DNA of 33,219 nt from JAEUSE01 sp964648985 (GTDB lineage Bacteria > Patescibacteriota > Doudnabacteria > UBA920). Location: the NCBI GenBank assembly GCA_964648985.1, contig CAZYMS010000017.1:1-33219 (forward strand). The letters run 5' to 3'. The translations under genes were made by a program, and so were the position numbers. The first letter of the stretch is position 1. Every line of letters starts with the position of its first letter. Positions 23,061-31,461 of the stretch are shown piece by piece. Below the pieces are notes generated by a model that had not been told where the DNA came from, ran no database searches, and saw only the letters and a list, made by a program, of their open reading frames with translations.

Positions 23061-23660
23061 ATGAACTTTAGAGATTATAAATCCTTACGGCCTGGATCCT
23101 TCTATCATGCGTATAATCGGGGAAATAACAAACAGGGTATATTTCTAGATGCGCAGGATATGCAGGTATTCCTCAAGCGTTTGAAGCAAGCATTAGGAAT
23201 GTCTGTAGTGAATCCTGTGCGTATTAAACCGTTACCTCTGGGATCTTTCAGTGTGATCTCATATTGTCTTATGCGTAACCATTTCCATCTGCAGATTCGA
23301 CAGAATAGTGATATTGGTATTGATAAACTTATTGCCAAAGTATGTACGAGTTACGCTATGTACTACAATAAGAAGTACGGCCATGTTGGGAATGTCTTCC
23401 AGGACCGTTTTAAAGCTAAGCTCGTAGAAAATGATAGTTATTCGATGTATCTATCTGCTTATATTCATAACAACCCAGGGAGTTTAGACTATGACTATTC
23501 AAGCTTTAAGGATATCGTCGGTGAACGTAATGGACAGCTGGTTGAGAAAAGTGTAGTACTATCTTGGTTTAATCAAAGCACAGATAACTACAGAAAGTTT
23601 GTAGAAGGTTTTAGTTTGCTGGATCGTGAAAAAATAAGGAATTTATTATTTGAAGAATGA
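23061..23660 (+). CDS. REP-associated tyrosine transposase (RAYT, Y1_Tnp family)
   Basis: A 199-residue IS200/IS605-type HUH transposase of the RAYT branch. The metal-binding HUH motif is NHFHL (His74 and His76). The candidate nucleophile tyrosines are in the helix TSYAMYYNKKY (about 97-106), followed by the family's HVGNVFQDRFKAKLVEN. The N-terminus PGSFYHAYNRGNNKQGIFLD is typical (FYHVxxRGN.x.xIF). Later YLSAYIHNNPG gives the Y-x-x-NP segment. Such proteins nick REP hairpins in single-stranded DNA. Length is near the family's usual; the frame is intact. No Shine-Dalgarno is visible. It lies 50 bases after yifB and is convergent with the membrane gene downstream. Confidence 0.92.
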   Translation: MNFRDYKSLRPGSFYHAYNRGNNKQGIFLDAQDMQVFLKRLKQALGMSVVNPVRIKPLPLGSFSVISYCLMRNHFHLQIRQNSDIGIDKLIAKVCTSYAMYYNKKYGHVGNVFQDRFKAKLVENDSYSMYLSAYIHNNPGSLDYDYSSFKDIVGERNGQLVEKSVVLSWFNQSTDNYRKFVEGFSLLDREKIRNLLFEE

Positions 23661-23664
23661 CCCT

Positions 23665-23702
23665 ACAAGGAGCACCCTTGCGCCCGCAAGGGTGCTCCTT
23701 GT
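23665..23702. terminator. REP-like palindrome and bidirectional terminator downstream of the transposase
   Basis: Perfect 18-bp arms, 23665-23682 and 23685-23702, loop of 2, followed by TTTT on the plus strand. Compared with the palindrome at 23014, the 15-base units occur in the opposite order. Confidence 0.8.
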
Positions 23703-23716
23703 TTTCGTTGTGGTGT

Positions 23717-25276
23717 TCAGCGTATTGTGTAGACCGAAGTAGTAGTATCGGTATATGAGAGGTGAAAGTGCTCATCCGACTGATCCAGAATCTTTTTGAG
23801 CTTGGGATTCCTTTTGTTTTCCAGAAATATGTAGTCAGCGTAAAAGGCGGTGAGTGTCGTGTGGAGTATGGGCGCGGCTGGGGCTATATCATTCGAAACC
23901 ATTTTATAGAAACCGTATTCCTCTTGGTTCTGTAAATACATAAACACTGGATCCAACCCCACAATATACGTATTATGCGTGTTCCAATAGAATAATTGCG
24001 GAAATTCGTCCCATTGCGTATTCCACACTGTAGTTCCCTTGGGCGTGTTGCGTATGAGCCACTCTGCCGCAGGCCTAAATTCTTCTGTTGGTGTCCCATG
24101 TTCGAGCATAAGAAAGCTCAAAGTAATATTTCTTGCCAGAAGAGCTATTGCACCTATGCCCATGCAGCCGTACAGTATTTTTTTATATACAGGCAAGTGT
24201 AATACGCTTCGTACTGAAATTTTATTCAGCACCTTACCATACAGCGTGCTATATACAACACCGGAAAACAAGAGGGCCAGTGGTACCCAATATTCTATGT
24301 ATCTACCACTTTTAAGCATGACCAAGAATGTTCCTATGCTTAAGATACCGAGCCAGCATATGGTGGTAGCTATGTATGGCTCTAACTTCTTATGCAGTAA
24401 AGCTTTTATTGCGCCATACACTGCCAAGCTCCATGGAATAAATAGCAGTATATCTTGCACACCATCATGCAAGCGATAGGGAAGCCATTCATAGCCTTGC
24501 TGCACACTGCTGTGACTCTGTAGGCCACTCTCTATAATCTGTTGCCATAGAAACCGAGGAAGTGCGGCATGATAGGGGTGCAGTATAAAACCAAAACTCA
24601 TCCCTATGCATAGAAATAGTAACGGCTTATAATCTAGTTTTTTTGTGTATACATATACAACTATAGCGTGGAGAGCAGTAAATAGTGGTAGTAATACAAA
24701 TCCTCCATATAGTAATACTCCAACGAGCCCTAGACAGATGAGTGGCCACACATGTTTCTGGAGCAGGACGCAGAGGGTTATGAGTAGCAGCGCAGAAAAG
24801 ATCGGTACGGCTTTGACCAAATTAAGACGAAGAAGAAATGTGGCAGACCCTACTACGTAGAGGGTAAGCCATGCTGGTTTCCAGGAAATTTTGAATCTAT
24901 GAAGCGTGTACAGAAAAGCGAGTATATTAATACTCGCGCATAGTGCCGTGGCAATGTGCAGCTTTGTAGGAGAGTTAAAGGGTTTTAATAGAATATGGAA
25001 TAAATATTGCTGGTCTGCAAAATCTTTGAGCAGTGTAGTATTTTGTAGCCAGCGAAACTCCGAGATGGAATGCCACAGTTGAGTGAGCGACGCCATTCGT
25101 CCATGGTAAAAGGCATCGGCATCAACAAATACGTGGCGGGAAGCGTATTGCAAGAACACTATGAGCGTAAGATATCCGGCAACTGTTAAGGCAGTCATCG
25201 GGTGTTTAAGTATGTGTTGTAAGGCTTGCTTAAATTTTATGCTGAACGTGCTCATTGGGCTTTTGTATTGTCCCAT
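23717..25276 (-). CDS. GT-C-like multispanning membrane protein, family member 1
   Basis: A 519-residue membrane protein with about ten to twelve helices, sharing its whole length with the gene at 31462. Landmarks in order: VDADAFYHGRMASL in the first external loop (an acidic DxD-like motif plus YH, as in GT-C glycosyltransferases), FRWLQNTTLLKDFADQQYLF, FLLRLNLVKA, FGFILHPYHAALP, KSGRYIEYWVPLAL, and in the extracytoplasmic C-terminus WDEFPQLFYWNTHNTYIVGL with DPVFMY, then YIFLENKRNPKLKKIL. GT-C enzymes use polyprenol-linked sugars outside the membrane; the substrate here is unknown. The ATG at 25276 starts right after a TATACT on the minus strand, so the second ATG at 25255 is a real alternative. 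Convergent with the transposase. Confidence 0.68.
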   Translation of the reverse strand: MGQYKSPMSTFSIKFKQALQHILKHPMTALTVAGYLTLIVFLQYASRHVFVDADAFYHGRMASLTQLWHSISEFRWLQNTTLLKDFADQQYLFHILLKPFNSPTKLHIATALCASINILAFLYTLHRFKISWKPAWLTLYVVGSATFLLRLNLVKAVPIFSALLLITLCVLLQKHVWPLICLGLVGVLLYGGFVLLPLFTALHAIVVYVYTKKLDYKPLLFLCIGMSFGFILHPYHAALPRFLWQQIIESGLQSHSSVQQGYEWLPYRLHDGVQDILLFIPWSLAVYGAIKALLHKKLEPYIATTICWLGILSIGTFLVMLKSGRYIEYWVPLALLFSGVVYSTLYGKVLNKISVRSVLHLPVYKKILYGCMGIGAIALLARNITLSFLMLEHGTPTEEFRPAAEWLIRNTPKGTTVWNTQWDEFPQLFYWNTHNTYIVGLDPVFMYLQNQEEYGFYKMVSNDIAPAAPILHTTLTAFYADYIFLENKRNPKLKKILDQSDEHFHLSYTDTTTSVYTIR

Positions 25277-25524
25277 TTAGTATACTGTATTGTTTCGTTT
25301 TCTAATTAGTTAGATATATACACGTATGTAATATGCCCTTTGACAGGGCGCCCTGGTTTCGTCATCATATAGAAGTGTCTTTACTAAGTGCCAAGTATCA
25401 GATAGCAAATTTCACACACATAACTAATGCTAAATTCACAATAGTCTAACTGAAAACTTATTTGGTATTTATCTGAAATTTATTGTCTTTCCGCCAATTG
25501 GTGGATTGGAATTATATAAATAAT

Positions 25525-26424
25525 ATGAGTCAAAAAGTTAAAAAAGCAGTAATTGCAGCAGCGGGTTTTGGTACCCGATTCCTTCCGGCCACTAAAGCAA
25601 TGCCAAAAGAAATGCTACCCGTAGTGGACAAGCCTATTATTCAATACGTTGTAGAAGAAATAGTGGCTGCGGGTATCACAGATATCTGTATTGTAACAGG
25701 TTGGCACAAGCGTTCTATAGAAGACCATTTTGACTATCCTTTTGAATTAGAAAAGCGTCTTGAAGAGTGGGGTAAGCACGAGTATATAGATGAAGTACGG
25801 CGCATTGGTGACTTGGCGAATTTTCACTATATTCGTCAAAAAGGGCCGTTCGGCAATGCCACCCCTATTTGGAACGCCCGGAGTTTCATAGGAGACGAGC
25901 CTTTTCTATATCTGTGGGCAGATGAGTTTTTCGTGTCTGAAGGTGCTTCTCGGTGCCAACAACTAATACAAGCCTACGAAGACTTGGATGTAAGTGCAAT
26001 CTTAGGAAGTTTTAGAAAAAGCGAGCCGCGAGACTATAAGCTCTGGGGCTATGCTGTGGGTAAGGAATTATCGGATGGGATACTCCAGGTAGAACATACG
26101 GTAGAGAAGCCGGGCCCAGGGGTAGTAGATTCAGATTACGCACTGTTCTCACCATTTGTGTTTGGTCCAGAGATGGTCCCCGCAATTGCTCAGGCCGTGG
26201 AAAGACTTGAGGCTGATGGAACCGGTAGAGAGTTGTATTATGTTGAAGGTATAAATATCTTATTGGAACAGGGTAAAAAGGTCTGCGCAGTAGAGATGAA
26301 AGGCGGAAGCTATTACGATTGCGGTAGTAAACTTGGTTATCTTAAAGCTACGGTAGAAATGGGTCTGCGCCACGGAGCTTTGTCCGAAGAGTTTAGAACC
26401 TATTTAAAAAATCTTTCTTTGTAA
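25525..26424 (+). CDS. galU: UTP-glucose-1-phosphate uridylyltransferase
   Basis: A 300-residue GalU from the ATG at 25525. It makes UDP-glucose from UTP and glucose-1-phosphate in the cytoplasm and feeds glycan and glycolipid synthesis. The nucleotidyltransferase signature AAGFGTRFLPATKAMPKEML is at 10-29 with the catalytic Arg and Lys, and VDKPIIQYVVEEIVAAGI follows. The DxD-like site is LYLWADEFFV (usually LLxDD), and VEKPGPGVVDSDYALF and GGSYYDCGSKLGYLKA match the sugar and final Mg sites. The AWADE substitution of the usual ADD is mild. The frame continues upstream to a TTG, rejected because a TATATA lies 6 bases before the ATG. Ended by a terminator. UDP-glucose could serve the glycosyltransferases in this window. 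Confidence 0.93.
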   Translation: MSQKVKKAVIAAAGFGTRFLPATKAMPKEMLPVVDKPIIQYVVEEIVAAGITDICIVTGWHKRSIEDHFDYPFELEKRLEEWGKHEYIDEVRRIGDLANFHYIRQKGPFGNATPIWNARSFIGDEPFLYLWADEFFVSEGASRCQQLIQAYEDLDVSAILGSFRKSEPRDYKLWGYAVGKELSDGILQVEHTVEKPGPGVVDSDYALFSPFVFGPEMVPAIAQAVERLEADGTGRELYYVEGINILLEQGKKVCAVEMKGGSYYDCGSKLGYLKATVEMGLRHGALSEEFRTYLKNLSL

Positions 26425-26443
26425 GATATAATATCTAGCCATA

Positions 26444-26479
26444 CAAACACCTACCTTTTTTTAAAAGGATAGGTGTTTG
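26444..26479 (+). terminator. terminator after galU
   Basis: CAAACACCT pairs with AGGTGTTTG, continued through a one-base bulge by ACCTTTT / AAAAGGT; the loop is T/A-rich. Confidence 0.7.
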
Positions 26480-26480
26480 C

Positions 26481-26514
26481 TATACTATATCTATAGCAGT
26501 TTATAGATATATTA
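26481..26514 (+). promoter_or_regulatory. -10 elements of the solute-binding protein gene
   Basis: TATACT at 26481-26486 would give an about 21-base leader; TATAGA at 26502-26507 lies 6 bases before the ATG and would make it leaderless. Both overlap or abut the galU terminator. Confidence 0.35.
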
Positions 26515-27833
26515 TGAAACTAACATACAAATCATTTATTAAACCAATTGCGACCTGCCTGGCCCTTACATTAATTGCTGCTGGTTGCGGTGGGGGTGGA
26601 ACCAAAAGTGCTGCTGTTGAATTAGTGGTATGGAAGGTATTTGAAGACAACTCTCATTTCCAGCCTCTTTTGCAGGCTTATAAAAAAGCGCATCCGAACG
26701 TTCGAGTTACCTTTGTAGAAAAAAACGCGACAGGGTATAAGGAAGAGCTTATTAACGCACTTGCTTCCGGCCAGGGTCCAGATATTTTTTCTATAAATAA
26801 TGCGTGGCTTCCAGAATATATAGATAAAGTTGCACCTACCACTGAACAGCAGTGGACCTTTAACGATTATAAAAATACGTTTGTAGATGCGGTAGTGAAT
26901 GACTTTACCCGCGATAGAAAAATATATGGCGCCGCAACCTATGTAGATAGCCTTGCTCTCTACTATAATAAAGATCTTTTGGGTAGTGCGGGTATTGCTA
27001 CGCCTCCGCGCACCTGGGACGAGCTTGCCCGCGATGTACAAAATTTAACTAGGCAAAACCAGACGGGGTACTTTAGTCGGAGCGGTATAGCGGCAGGGCT
27101 TTCCAGCGCAGCGCCAAGCGGGCAGGTAAATAGGGCAGAAGATATTTTGTATCTTTTTATGCTCCAACAAGGAGCACAGGCCTGGTCTGCAGATGGTACC
27201 CGTCCATTGTTTAATGGCACGGTAACGAATAGCCAAGGTCAGCAAATATATCCGGCGCGGGAGGCATTGGGTTTCTATACATCGTTTGCTAATTCAACAT
27301 CGCCGTACTATGCATGGAACACCCGTAGCGATTATTCTATAGATGCGTTTGCGAATACTCGTGCTGCCATGATGATTAGCTACTCGTATGCCCGTGACCT
27401 TATAACTCAAAAAGCTTCTACATTAAACTTCGATGTAGCCCCAGTTCCTCAGCCAAACCTTGATCAGCCAGAGGTAAACTTTGCTAACTATTGGGGTGAA
27501 GTAGTGAGCAAACAAAGCAAGCACCAAAAGGAAAGCTGGGATTTCTTAAAGGCTATAACTGGCAAAGACGCTCTGGATAAATATTATGCTGGTCATAAAC
27601 TTCCTTCCAGTCGTAAAGACCTTATTGAGCTCCAAACCTCAGATCCAGATATAGGCGTGTTCGCTCATGCAAACCTTACCGCTAAAACATTCTATAGACC
27701 TGATCAACTTAAATTTGACGCCATAATGGCTAAGGCAATAGACGATGTAGTTCTGCGAGGTGTCTCCGTAGGCCAAGCTGTTTCTGAAGCAGCGAGCCAA
27801 GGCGGCGCTCTGGCAGTTCCGAGACGTAATTAG
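26514..27833 (+). CDS. ABC-type sugar-binding lipoprotein (solute-binding family 1)
   Basis: A 439-residue extracellular solute-binding protein of the family that captures oligosaccharides for ABC importers. A signal peptide (basic MKLTYKSFIK, hydrophobic core ATCLALTLIAAG) ends in the lipobox LIAAGC, so Cys25 should be lipidated. The mature part shows VELVVWKVFEDNSHFQPLLQ, YKKAHPNVRVTFVEKN, INALASGQGPDIFSINNAWL, YGAATYVDSLALYYNKDLL, ATPPRTWDEL and the C-lobe ANYWGEVVSKQSKHQKESWD. No permease or ATPase gene lies in this window, so partners must be elsewhere, or it acts without them. Processing would need LspA; the only candidate here carries a changed catalytic residue. Confidence 0.9.
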   Translation: MKLTYKSFIKPIATCLALTLIAAGCGGGGTKSAAVELVVWKVFEDNSHFQPLLQAYKKAHPNVRVTFVEKNATGYKEELINALASGQGPDIFSINNAWLPEYIDKVAPTTEQQWTFNDYKNTFVDAVVNDFTRDRKIYGAATYVDSLALYYNKDLLGSAGIATPPRTWDELARDVQNLTRQNQTGYFSRSGIAAGLSSAAPSGQVNRAEDILYLFMLQQGAQAWSADGTRPLFNGTVTNSQGQQIYPAREALGFYTSFANSTSPYYAWNTRSDYSIDAFANTRAAMMISYSYARDLITQKASTLNFDVAPVPQPNLDQPEVNFANYWGEVVSKQSKHQKESWDFLKAITGKDALDKYYAGHKLPSSRKDLIELQTSDPDIGVFAHANLTAKTFYRPDQLKFDAIMAKAIDDVVLRGVSVGQAVSEAASQGGALAVPRRN

Positions 27834-27840
27834 GAAGGAC

Positions 27841-27876
27841 TATAATAAAAGACCCGCAGGAGGGTCTTTTATTATA
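27841..27876. terminator. bidirectional terminator between the solute-binding and GT2 genes
   Basis: Perfect 15-bp stem, 27841-27855 with 27862-27876, 6-base loop, A-rich and T-rich edges, between two convergent genes. Confidence 0.85.
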
Positions 27877-27884
27877 AGCGAGAT

Positions 27885-28592
27885 TTATTTTGCTTTATAT
27901 GTGCCTAGGGCCGCCAGGAATTTGAGGCCGTACCGCACACTTGGCCAAAAGCGAATGCTGGAATGTTCATTTGCGTACCTTGTTGCAACAGGCACTTCAA
28001 TAACCCTGAATTTCTTCTTCAGTAAATCTAGCGCAAATTCTATATCAAAAGCAAAACCATCATCAAAACTTTGTAGTGGCGCCTGGGCCAGGGCTTTTGC
28101 TGTATAGGCTCTATAGCCACAATGCCATTCGCCGTACTGTTTTCCAGTAATGCCATTCGCCATTTTTGTTAGCAGTATATTTGGAATAAATTTCCATAAC
28201 GGCATACCGCCTTTGAGCGTATTCTTCCATGAACTTACTCTATTGCCGAATACGGCATCTGCTCGTCCGTTGGCTAGTGGCTCTATAAATTTCGGTAAGT
28301 CTTCCGGGTCATATTGCCCATCTGGATGAAGCATGACTACAATGTCTGCACTTGATTCAAGTGCAAGCCTATAGCATGTTTTTTGATTTCCGCCGTAGCC
28401 CTTATTAATTTCATGTCGTACGGTAAAAAGTCCGGCTTTGGTAGCTACCTCAACCGTATTGTCCTTACTTGCGTCATCTACAACAATGACTTTGCCTACT
28501 GACCCGGTTTTAATACGACTTGCTATGTTGGTTATGGTTTGCGCTGCGTTATATGCAGGCATAACTACTACAACGTGTTGCTTATTGTTCAT
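27885..28592 (-). CDS. GT2 glycosyltransferase, dolichyl/polyprenyl-phosphate sugar synthase-like
   Basis: A 235-residue GT-A glycosyltransferase. VVVVMPAYNAAQTI (nucleotide site), VIVVDDASKDNT (catalytic-region Asp pair), INKGYGGNQKTCYRLALE, and VVMLHPDGQYDPEDLPKF, where PDGQYD replaces the DxD, mark the GT2/DPM1 group. GYRAYTAKAL and FDIEFALDLLKKKFRVIEVPV are the later DPM1-like elements. No membrane helix, so it probably works at the inner face and charges a polyprenyl phosphate, a donor that GT-C-like proteins (23717, 31462) could use. Extended -10 TGGTATACT upstream on the minus strand gives a leader of about 7 bases and no Shine-Dalgarno. Convergent with the solute-binding gene, divergent from the J-protein gene. 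Confidence 0.88.
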   Translation of the reverse strand: MNNKQHVVVVMPAYNAAQTITNIASRIKTGSVGKVIVVDDASKDNTVEVATKAGLFTVRHEINKGYGGNQKTCYRLALESSADIVVMLHPDGQYDPEDLPKFIEPLANGRADAVFGNRVSSWKNTLKGGMPLWKFIPNILLTKMANGITGKQYGEWHCGYRAYTAKALAQAPLQSFDDGFAFDIEFALDLLKKKFRVIEVPVATRYANEHSSIRFWPSVRYGLKFLAALGTYKAK

Positions 28593-28759
28593 AACTTCTA
28601 TGAATAGTATACCAGAGCCCTATGGTCATACGAATACATAGCCAAAAATCTCTCTAATGTGTCTCATGGTATTATTGCTGAAAGTGGTAGTACTGTGCTG
28701 GCTCTGGCTTGTTGTTGTTTTTCATATTTGCTATAGTTAAGCAAAGTTAACATACATAT

Positions 28760-31081
28760 ATGTTTCGAGATACAAGAGCTGAGCTAGGACCAAGAAGCGC
28801 TGGTAAAGAGTCGGGGCGTAAAGAGATACTTCGAGTTGAAACAGAAGATCAACAAGAATCTTTAGATCTAGCTAGAGCTGGCACAAAAGAACTGACCCAG
28901 GGCAGTGAGAGTGAGCCTTGGGGTGTTGAAATGCAAGCGCAAAGCGAGAAAGCAGTAACAGAGTTAGCAGCTGCCACAGCCAATGAATTGACTCAACTGC
29001 CTGACGTGCCCCCATTGCAGCGTAAGCAATTAGCAGCAGGAGAGTTCTCACAGGTGGTAGAACAGGAAACCCAGAATGCGGTTAGTTTTGGTACAAAGCT
29101 AAGACGTGTAGCTGCGCCAATTCTGACCGGGGTCGGCATAGGTGTTGCAGCGCGCATTGTCGCAAAGCGGGTTGTAGATGTGGTTGCCCCAGGGTCCAGT
29201 GTGGCAGTTGGTGGTATTGCTGGTGCGGCAATTAATAGTATTGGCGCTTATCGGAGAGAGCGGTTACGTATAAAAGGTGTTAAGGAATACTTGGAACAGT
29301 CAGCGGGGAAGCCCGCAGTGGAGCTTGCAGCAGAATATGTTGCCTTGTCAGGGGAGGTAAATAAGAATCCCGCAAGTTTAGAGAAGCAATTACGACTGCT
29401 TGAATTGGCGGAACAAATTCATTCAGCAGACCTAAAAGAAGTAAGGGGCGCGGATTTAATACTGAAGGATATTAAAATTCGTAATGCCGCTGACACAGAG
29501 GCATTGGGCGGTGATAAGCAAAATCGCGAAATTTTACAGCAGCTGCAAGCGCATTATTCAACAAAAGCAAATAAGGCCACTATAGCGAAAGCAGCAGCAC
29601 GCGGTGCAGTGCTTGGAAGTCTTGGAAGCGTGCTTGGTACTGCAGCAGCTGCCTATCTTGGTTTAGGGGCTGAGGCAGTTGCGCATGCAGAAGGTTTGAA
29701 GCAGGCTGCGAGTGCTGCCAAGGAGACCGTACCCGATGTCTTGCCTATGCATGGTACAGTATGGGGTACGGCAAAAGAATTTTTACGTTCACAGGGTATT
29801 GAGCCGAGCAATCAAAATATACTGAAAACAGTAAAGCATTTAACAGGTACCAATGATATAGATGTAGCTGCATGGGGTGAGTATGGTCATGGAGCAGCTG
29901 ATACAGCTATGCAGGAGGGTTTTTCTCTTAAGGGCTTTCATGAAGTCTTGCAAACATTTGGTAAGACTGTTCGGGAGACCGCTACTGAAACTGTAGCGAA
30001 TGAAAGCGTTGTAAATGCTGCGGGTCAAGTGGTAACAGAGCATGGTACAGTACTGAGTGCCGAGACTATACAACATTCTGCTCAGGCCACTGCCTCTGCG
30101 GCAGCAGGGACGGGTGGGCGAGGTGCCATGTTAGGAAAGATTGCTTTGTTGGCAGGCTTGGTTGGTGCTGGTGGCTACGCATTATATAAATGGGATCGAT
30201 CTATTCCCCGAGGCGCGCGTGCAAAGGCTGCGCCGTCTGTTGGTACAGATCCTCGTGCAGAAGCTGGACCAGGTCCAACTACCCCTCCTCCAGGTCCAGA
30301 GGCAGGCCCAAAGCCGGGTGGTGGTGCATCTGGTGCAGAAGCAGCCGGTGCTGCAGCTGCTGGAGCAGCTGGAGCTGCGGGTGGTGAAAGAAGCAAGAAA
30401 AAAGAGAGGGGTCATAACCGCCACGAGCGTCAACGGGAACGAGCAGAGGAGGAGGCTCGACGTCAGGCAGAACAGGAGCGGCAACGCGCTGAGGACGAAA
30501 AGCGCCGAAACGATGAAAAGCAGAAAGCAGAAGAGGAGAAGCGCAAAGCAGACGCAGAAAAGCAGCGACAGCGAGAATACGAAGAAAAAAACGCAAAAGC
30601 CAAGCGCGATAAGCAAGATCAAGAGCGTAGAGACGCAGATGATCAAAGGAAGGCAAAAGAAGCAAGAGATAAAGCTGACCAGGAAAGACAGAAAGCAGAG
30701 CAGGAGCGGCAGAAGCAAGAAGATGAAGCTCGGGCGCGTGCAGAAGAAGCCAAGAAACAGGCCGATCAAAAAGCTAAAAGTTCTGAAACACGTACAGGCA
30801 GAGAGCAGAAAGAACAGAAAAAGGCTAAACTGAAAAAGATTCCAGACTTTGATCCTAAGAATAGTGACGCAGTCTTTACTGCTCATAAACTTTTAGGTGT
30901 TCAGTTTGGGGCAAGTGAAAAAGCTATAAAGGATGCATGGAAGAAGTTGGTTCAGCAACACCATCCTGATCGCTGGCCAGAAGACTATGATGTTGCACTT
31001 AACAATACAAAGAATATTAATCGCGCCAAGGATTATTTGCTCGATAGATTCAAAAGAGGTGGGGGGAGAGGGGCCCAATAA
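28760..31081 (+). CDS. large membrane protein with coiled coil and C-terminal J domain
   Basis: A 773-residue protein with an unusual order. Residues 1-115: charged, acidic and helical. About 117-162: hydrophobic Gly/Ala-rich segment (APILTGVGIGVAARIVAKRV, AVGGIAGAAINSIGAYRRER). About 163-280: helical, soluble. About 281-310: second Ala/Gly segment. About 331-400: a small region (GTVWGTAKEFLRSQGIEPSN and on). About 456-476: clear membrane helix (MLGKIALLAGLVGAGGYALY). About 499-540: Pro/Gly then Ala-rich linker. About 545-690: highly charged coiled coil. About 705-765: J domain, TAHKLLGVQFGASEKAIKDA with the HPD triad at 735-737 and NINRAKDYLLDRF at the end. J domains stimulate DnaK/Hsp70; no DnaK is in the window. 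It probably recruits Hsp70 to the membrane or to a complex. A small helical gene follows 5 bases later. Confidence 0.8.
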   Translation: MFRDTRAELGPRSAGKESGRKEILRVETEDQQESLDLARAGTKELTQGSESEPWGVEMQAQSEKAVTELAAATANELTQLPDVPPLQRKQLAAGEFSQVVEQETQNAVSFGTKLRRVAAPILTGVGIGVAARIVAKRVVDVVAPGSSVAVGGIAGAAINSIGAYRRERLRIKGVKEYLEQSAGKPAVELAAEYVALSGEVNKNPASLEKQLRLLELAEQIHSADLKEVRGADLILKDIKIRNAADTEALGGDKQNREILQQLQAHYSTKANKATIAKAAARGAVLGSLGSVLGTAAAAYLGLGAEAVAHAEGLKQAASAAKETVPDVLPMHGTVWGTAKEFLRSQGIEPSNQNILKTVKHLTGTNDIDVAAWGEYGHGAADTAMQEGFSLKGFHEVLQTFGKTVRETATETVANESVVNAAGQVVTEHGTVLSAETIQHSAQATASAAAGTGGRGAMLGKIALLAGLVGAGGYALYKWDRSIPRGARAKAAPSVGTDPRAEAGPGPTTPPPGPEAGPKPGGGASGAEAAGAAAAGAAGAAGGERSKKKERGHNRHERQRERAEEEARRQAEQERQRAEDEKRRNDEKQKAEEEKRKADAEKQRQREYEEKNAKAKRDKQDQERRDADDQRKAKEARDKADQERQKAEQERQKQEDEARARAEEAKKQADQKAKSSETRTGREQKEQKKAKLKKIPDFDPKNSDAVFTAHKLLGVQFGASEKAIKDAWKKLVQQHHPDRWPEDYDVALNNTKNINRAKDYLLDRFKRGGGRGAQ

Positions 31082-31086
31082 TATTT

Positions 31087-31398
31087 ATGAGCACTCAAAA
31101 TTATATTGAAAGTTTGTTGCAAGAAATATCTCACGATCTACATTTGGATGCTATGAGCGAGGTAGAAAAGGAGAAGGTCTTATCTGCGGTGTCAGAGCGT
31201 TTGCATAATGTGGTAATTAACACATTGTTACGCTTAGCAAGCCCCGAACAAAAAACCAGATTGTTAGATGCGTTTAAATCTGGTGCGAATGTGGAGGCGG
31301 TCATTACAGAAATATCCTCCGAAATTCCCGACTTCTCTACAGTTCTAGAAGAAGCCTTGCGGGTTGAGTATGAACACTTAACGAGTATGGCAGCTTAG
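31087..31398 (+). CDS. small helical protein resembling DUF5663
   Basis: A 103-residue, mostly helical, acidic protein: YIESLLQEISHDLHLDAMSE, VEKEKVLSAVSERLHNVVIN, TLLRLASPEQKTRLLDAFKS and IPDFSTVLEEALRVEYEHLT. The order L-x-x-(M/L)-x-x-(E)KxK...(I/V)xxRL...LSPEE...(I)PDF resembles DUF5663 proteins, which are common in Patescibacteria and have no assigned function to my knowledge; the match is by eye. No Cys, no signal, no membrane helix. It starts 5 bases after the J-protein stop, so it is co-transcribed and may work with it. A terminator follows. Confidence 0.6.
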   Translation: MSTQNYIESLLQEISHDLHLDAMSEVEKEKVLSAVSERLHNVVINTLLRLASPEQKTRLLDAFKSGANVEAVITEISSEIPDFSTVLEEALRVEYEHLTSMAA

Positions 31399-31417
31399 GT
31401 AAGGTAGTGTTTTATAA

Positions 31418-31449
31418 ATAAAAAGCACCTAGTGAAAGGTGCTTTTTAT
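31418..31449. terminator. bidirectional terminator after the J-protein unit
   Basis: Perfect 13-bp stem, 31418-31430 with 31437-31449, 6-base loop, A and T runs on both edges, between convergent genes. Confidence 0.85.
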
Positions 31450-31461
31450 ATTTGAAAAGAG

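Larger units (their letters stand above)
23014..23702 (+). mobile_element. RAYT transposase unit bracketed by related palindromes
   Basis: A single Y1-transposase gene (23061-23660) lies between two 18-bp-arm palindromes built from the same 15-base word and its complement. This is the arrangement of REP-associated tyrosine transposases: the protein acts on REP hairpins. No target duplication or terminal repeat beyond the palindromes is seen, and whether the unit moves is unknown. Confidence 0.65.

Noticed and set aside
25341..25380. TTGACA-based promoter upstream of galU
   Set aside because: TTGACA at about 25341 has no acceptable -10 at 16-18 bases; the nearest A/T hexamers are too far or weak.
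30141..30886. Long open frames on both strands over the coiled-coil part of the J-protein
   Set aside because: Result of repetitive Lys/Glu/Arg/Ala codons; the real frame has domain structure and a J domain.
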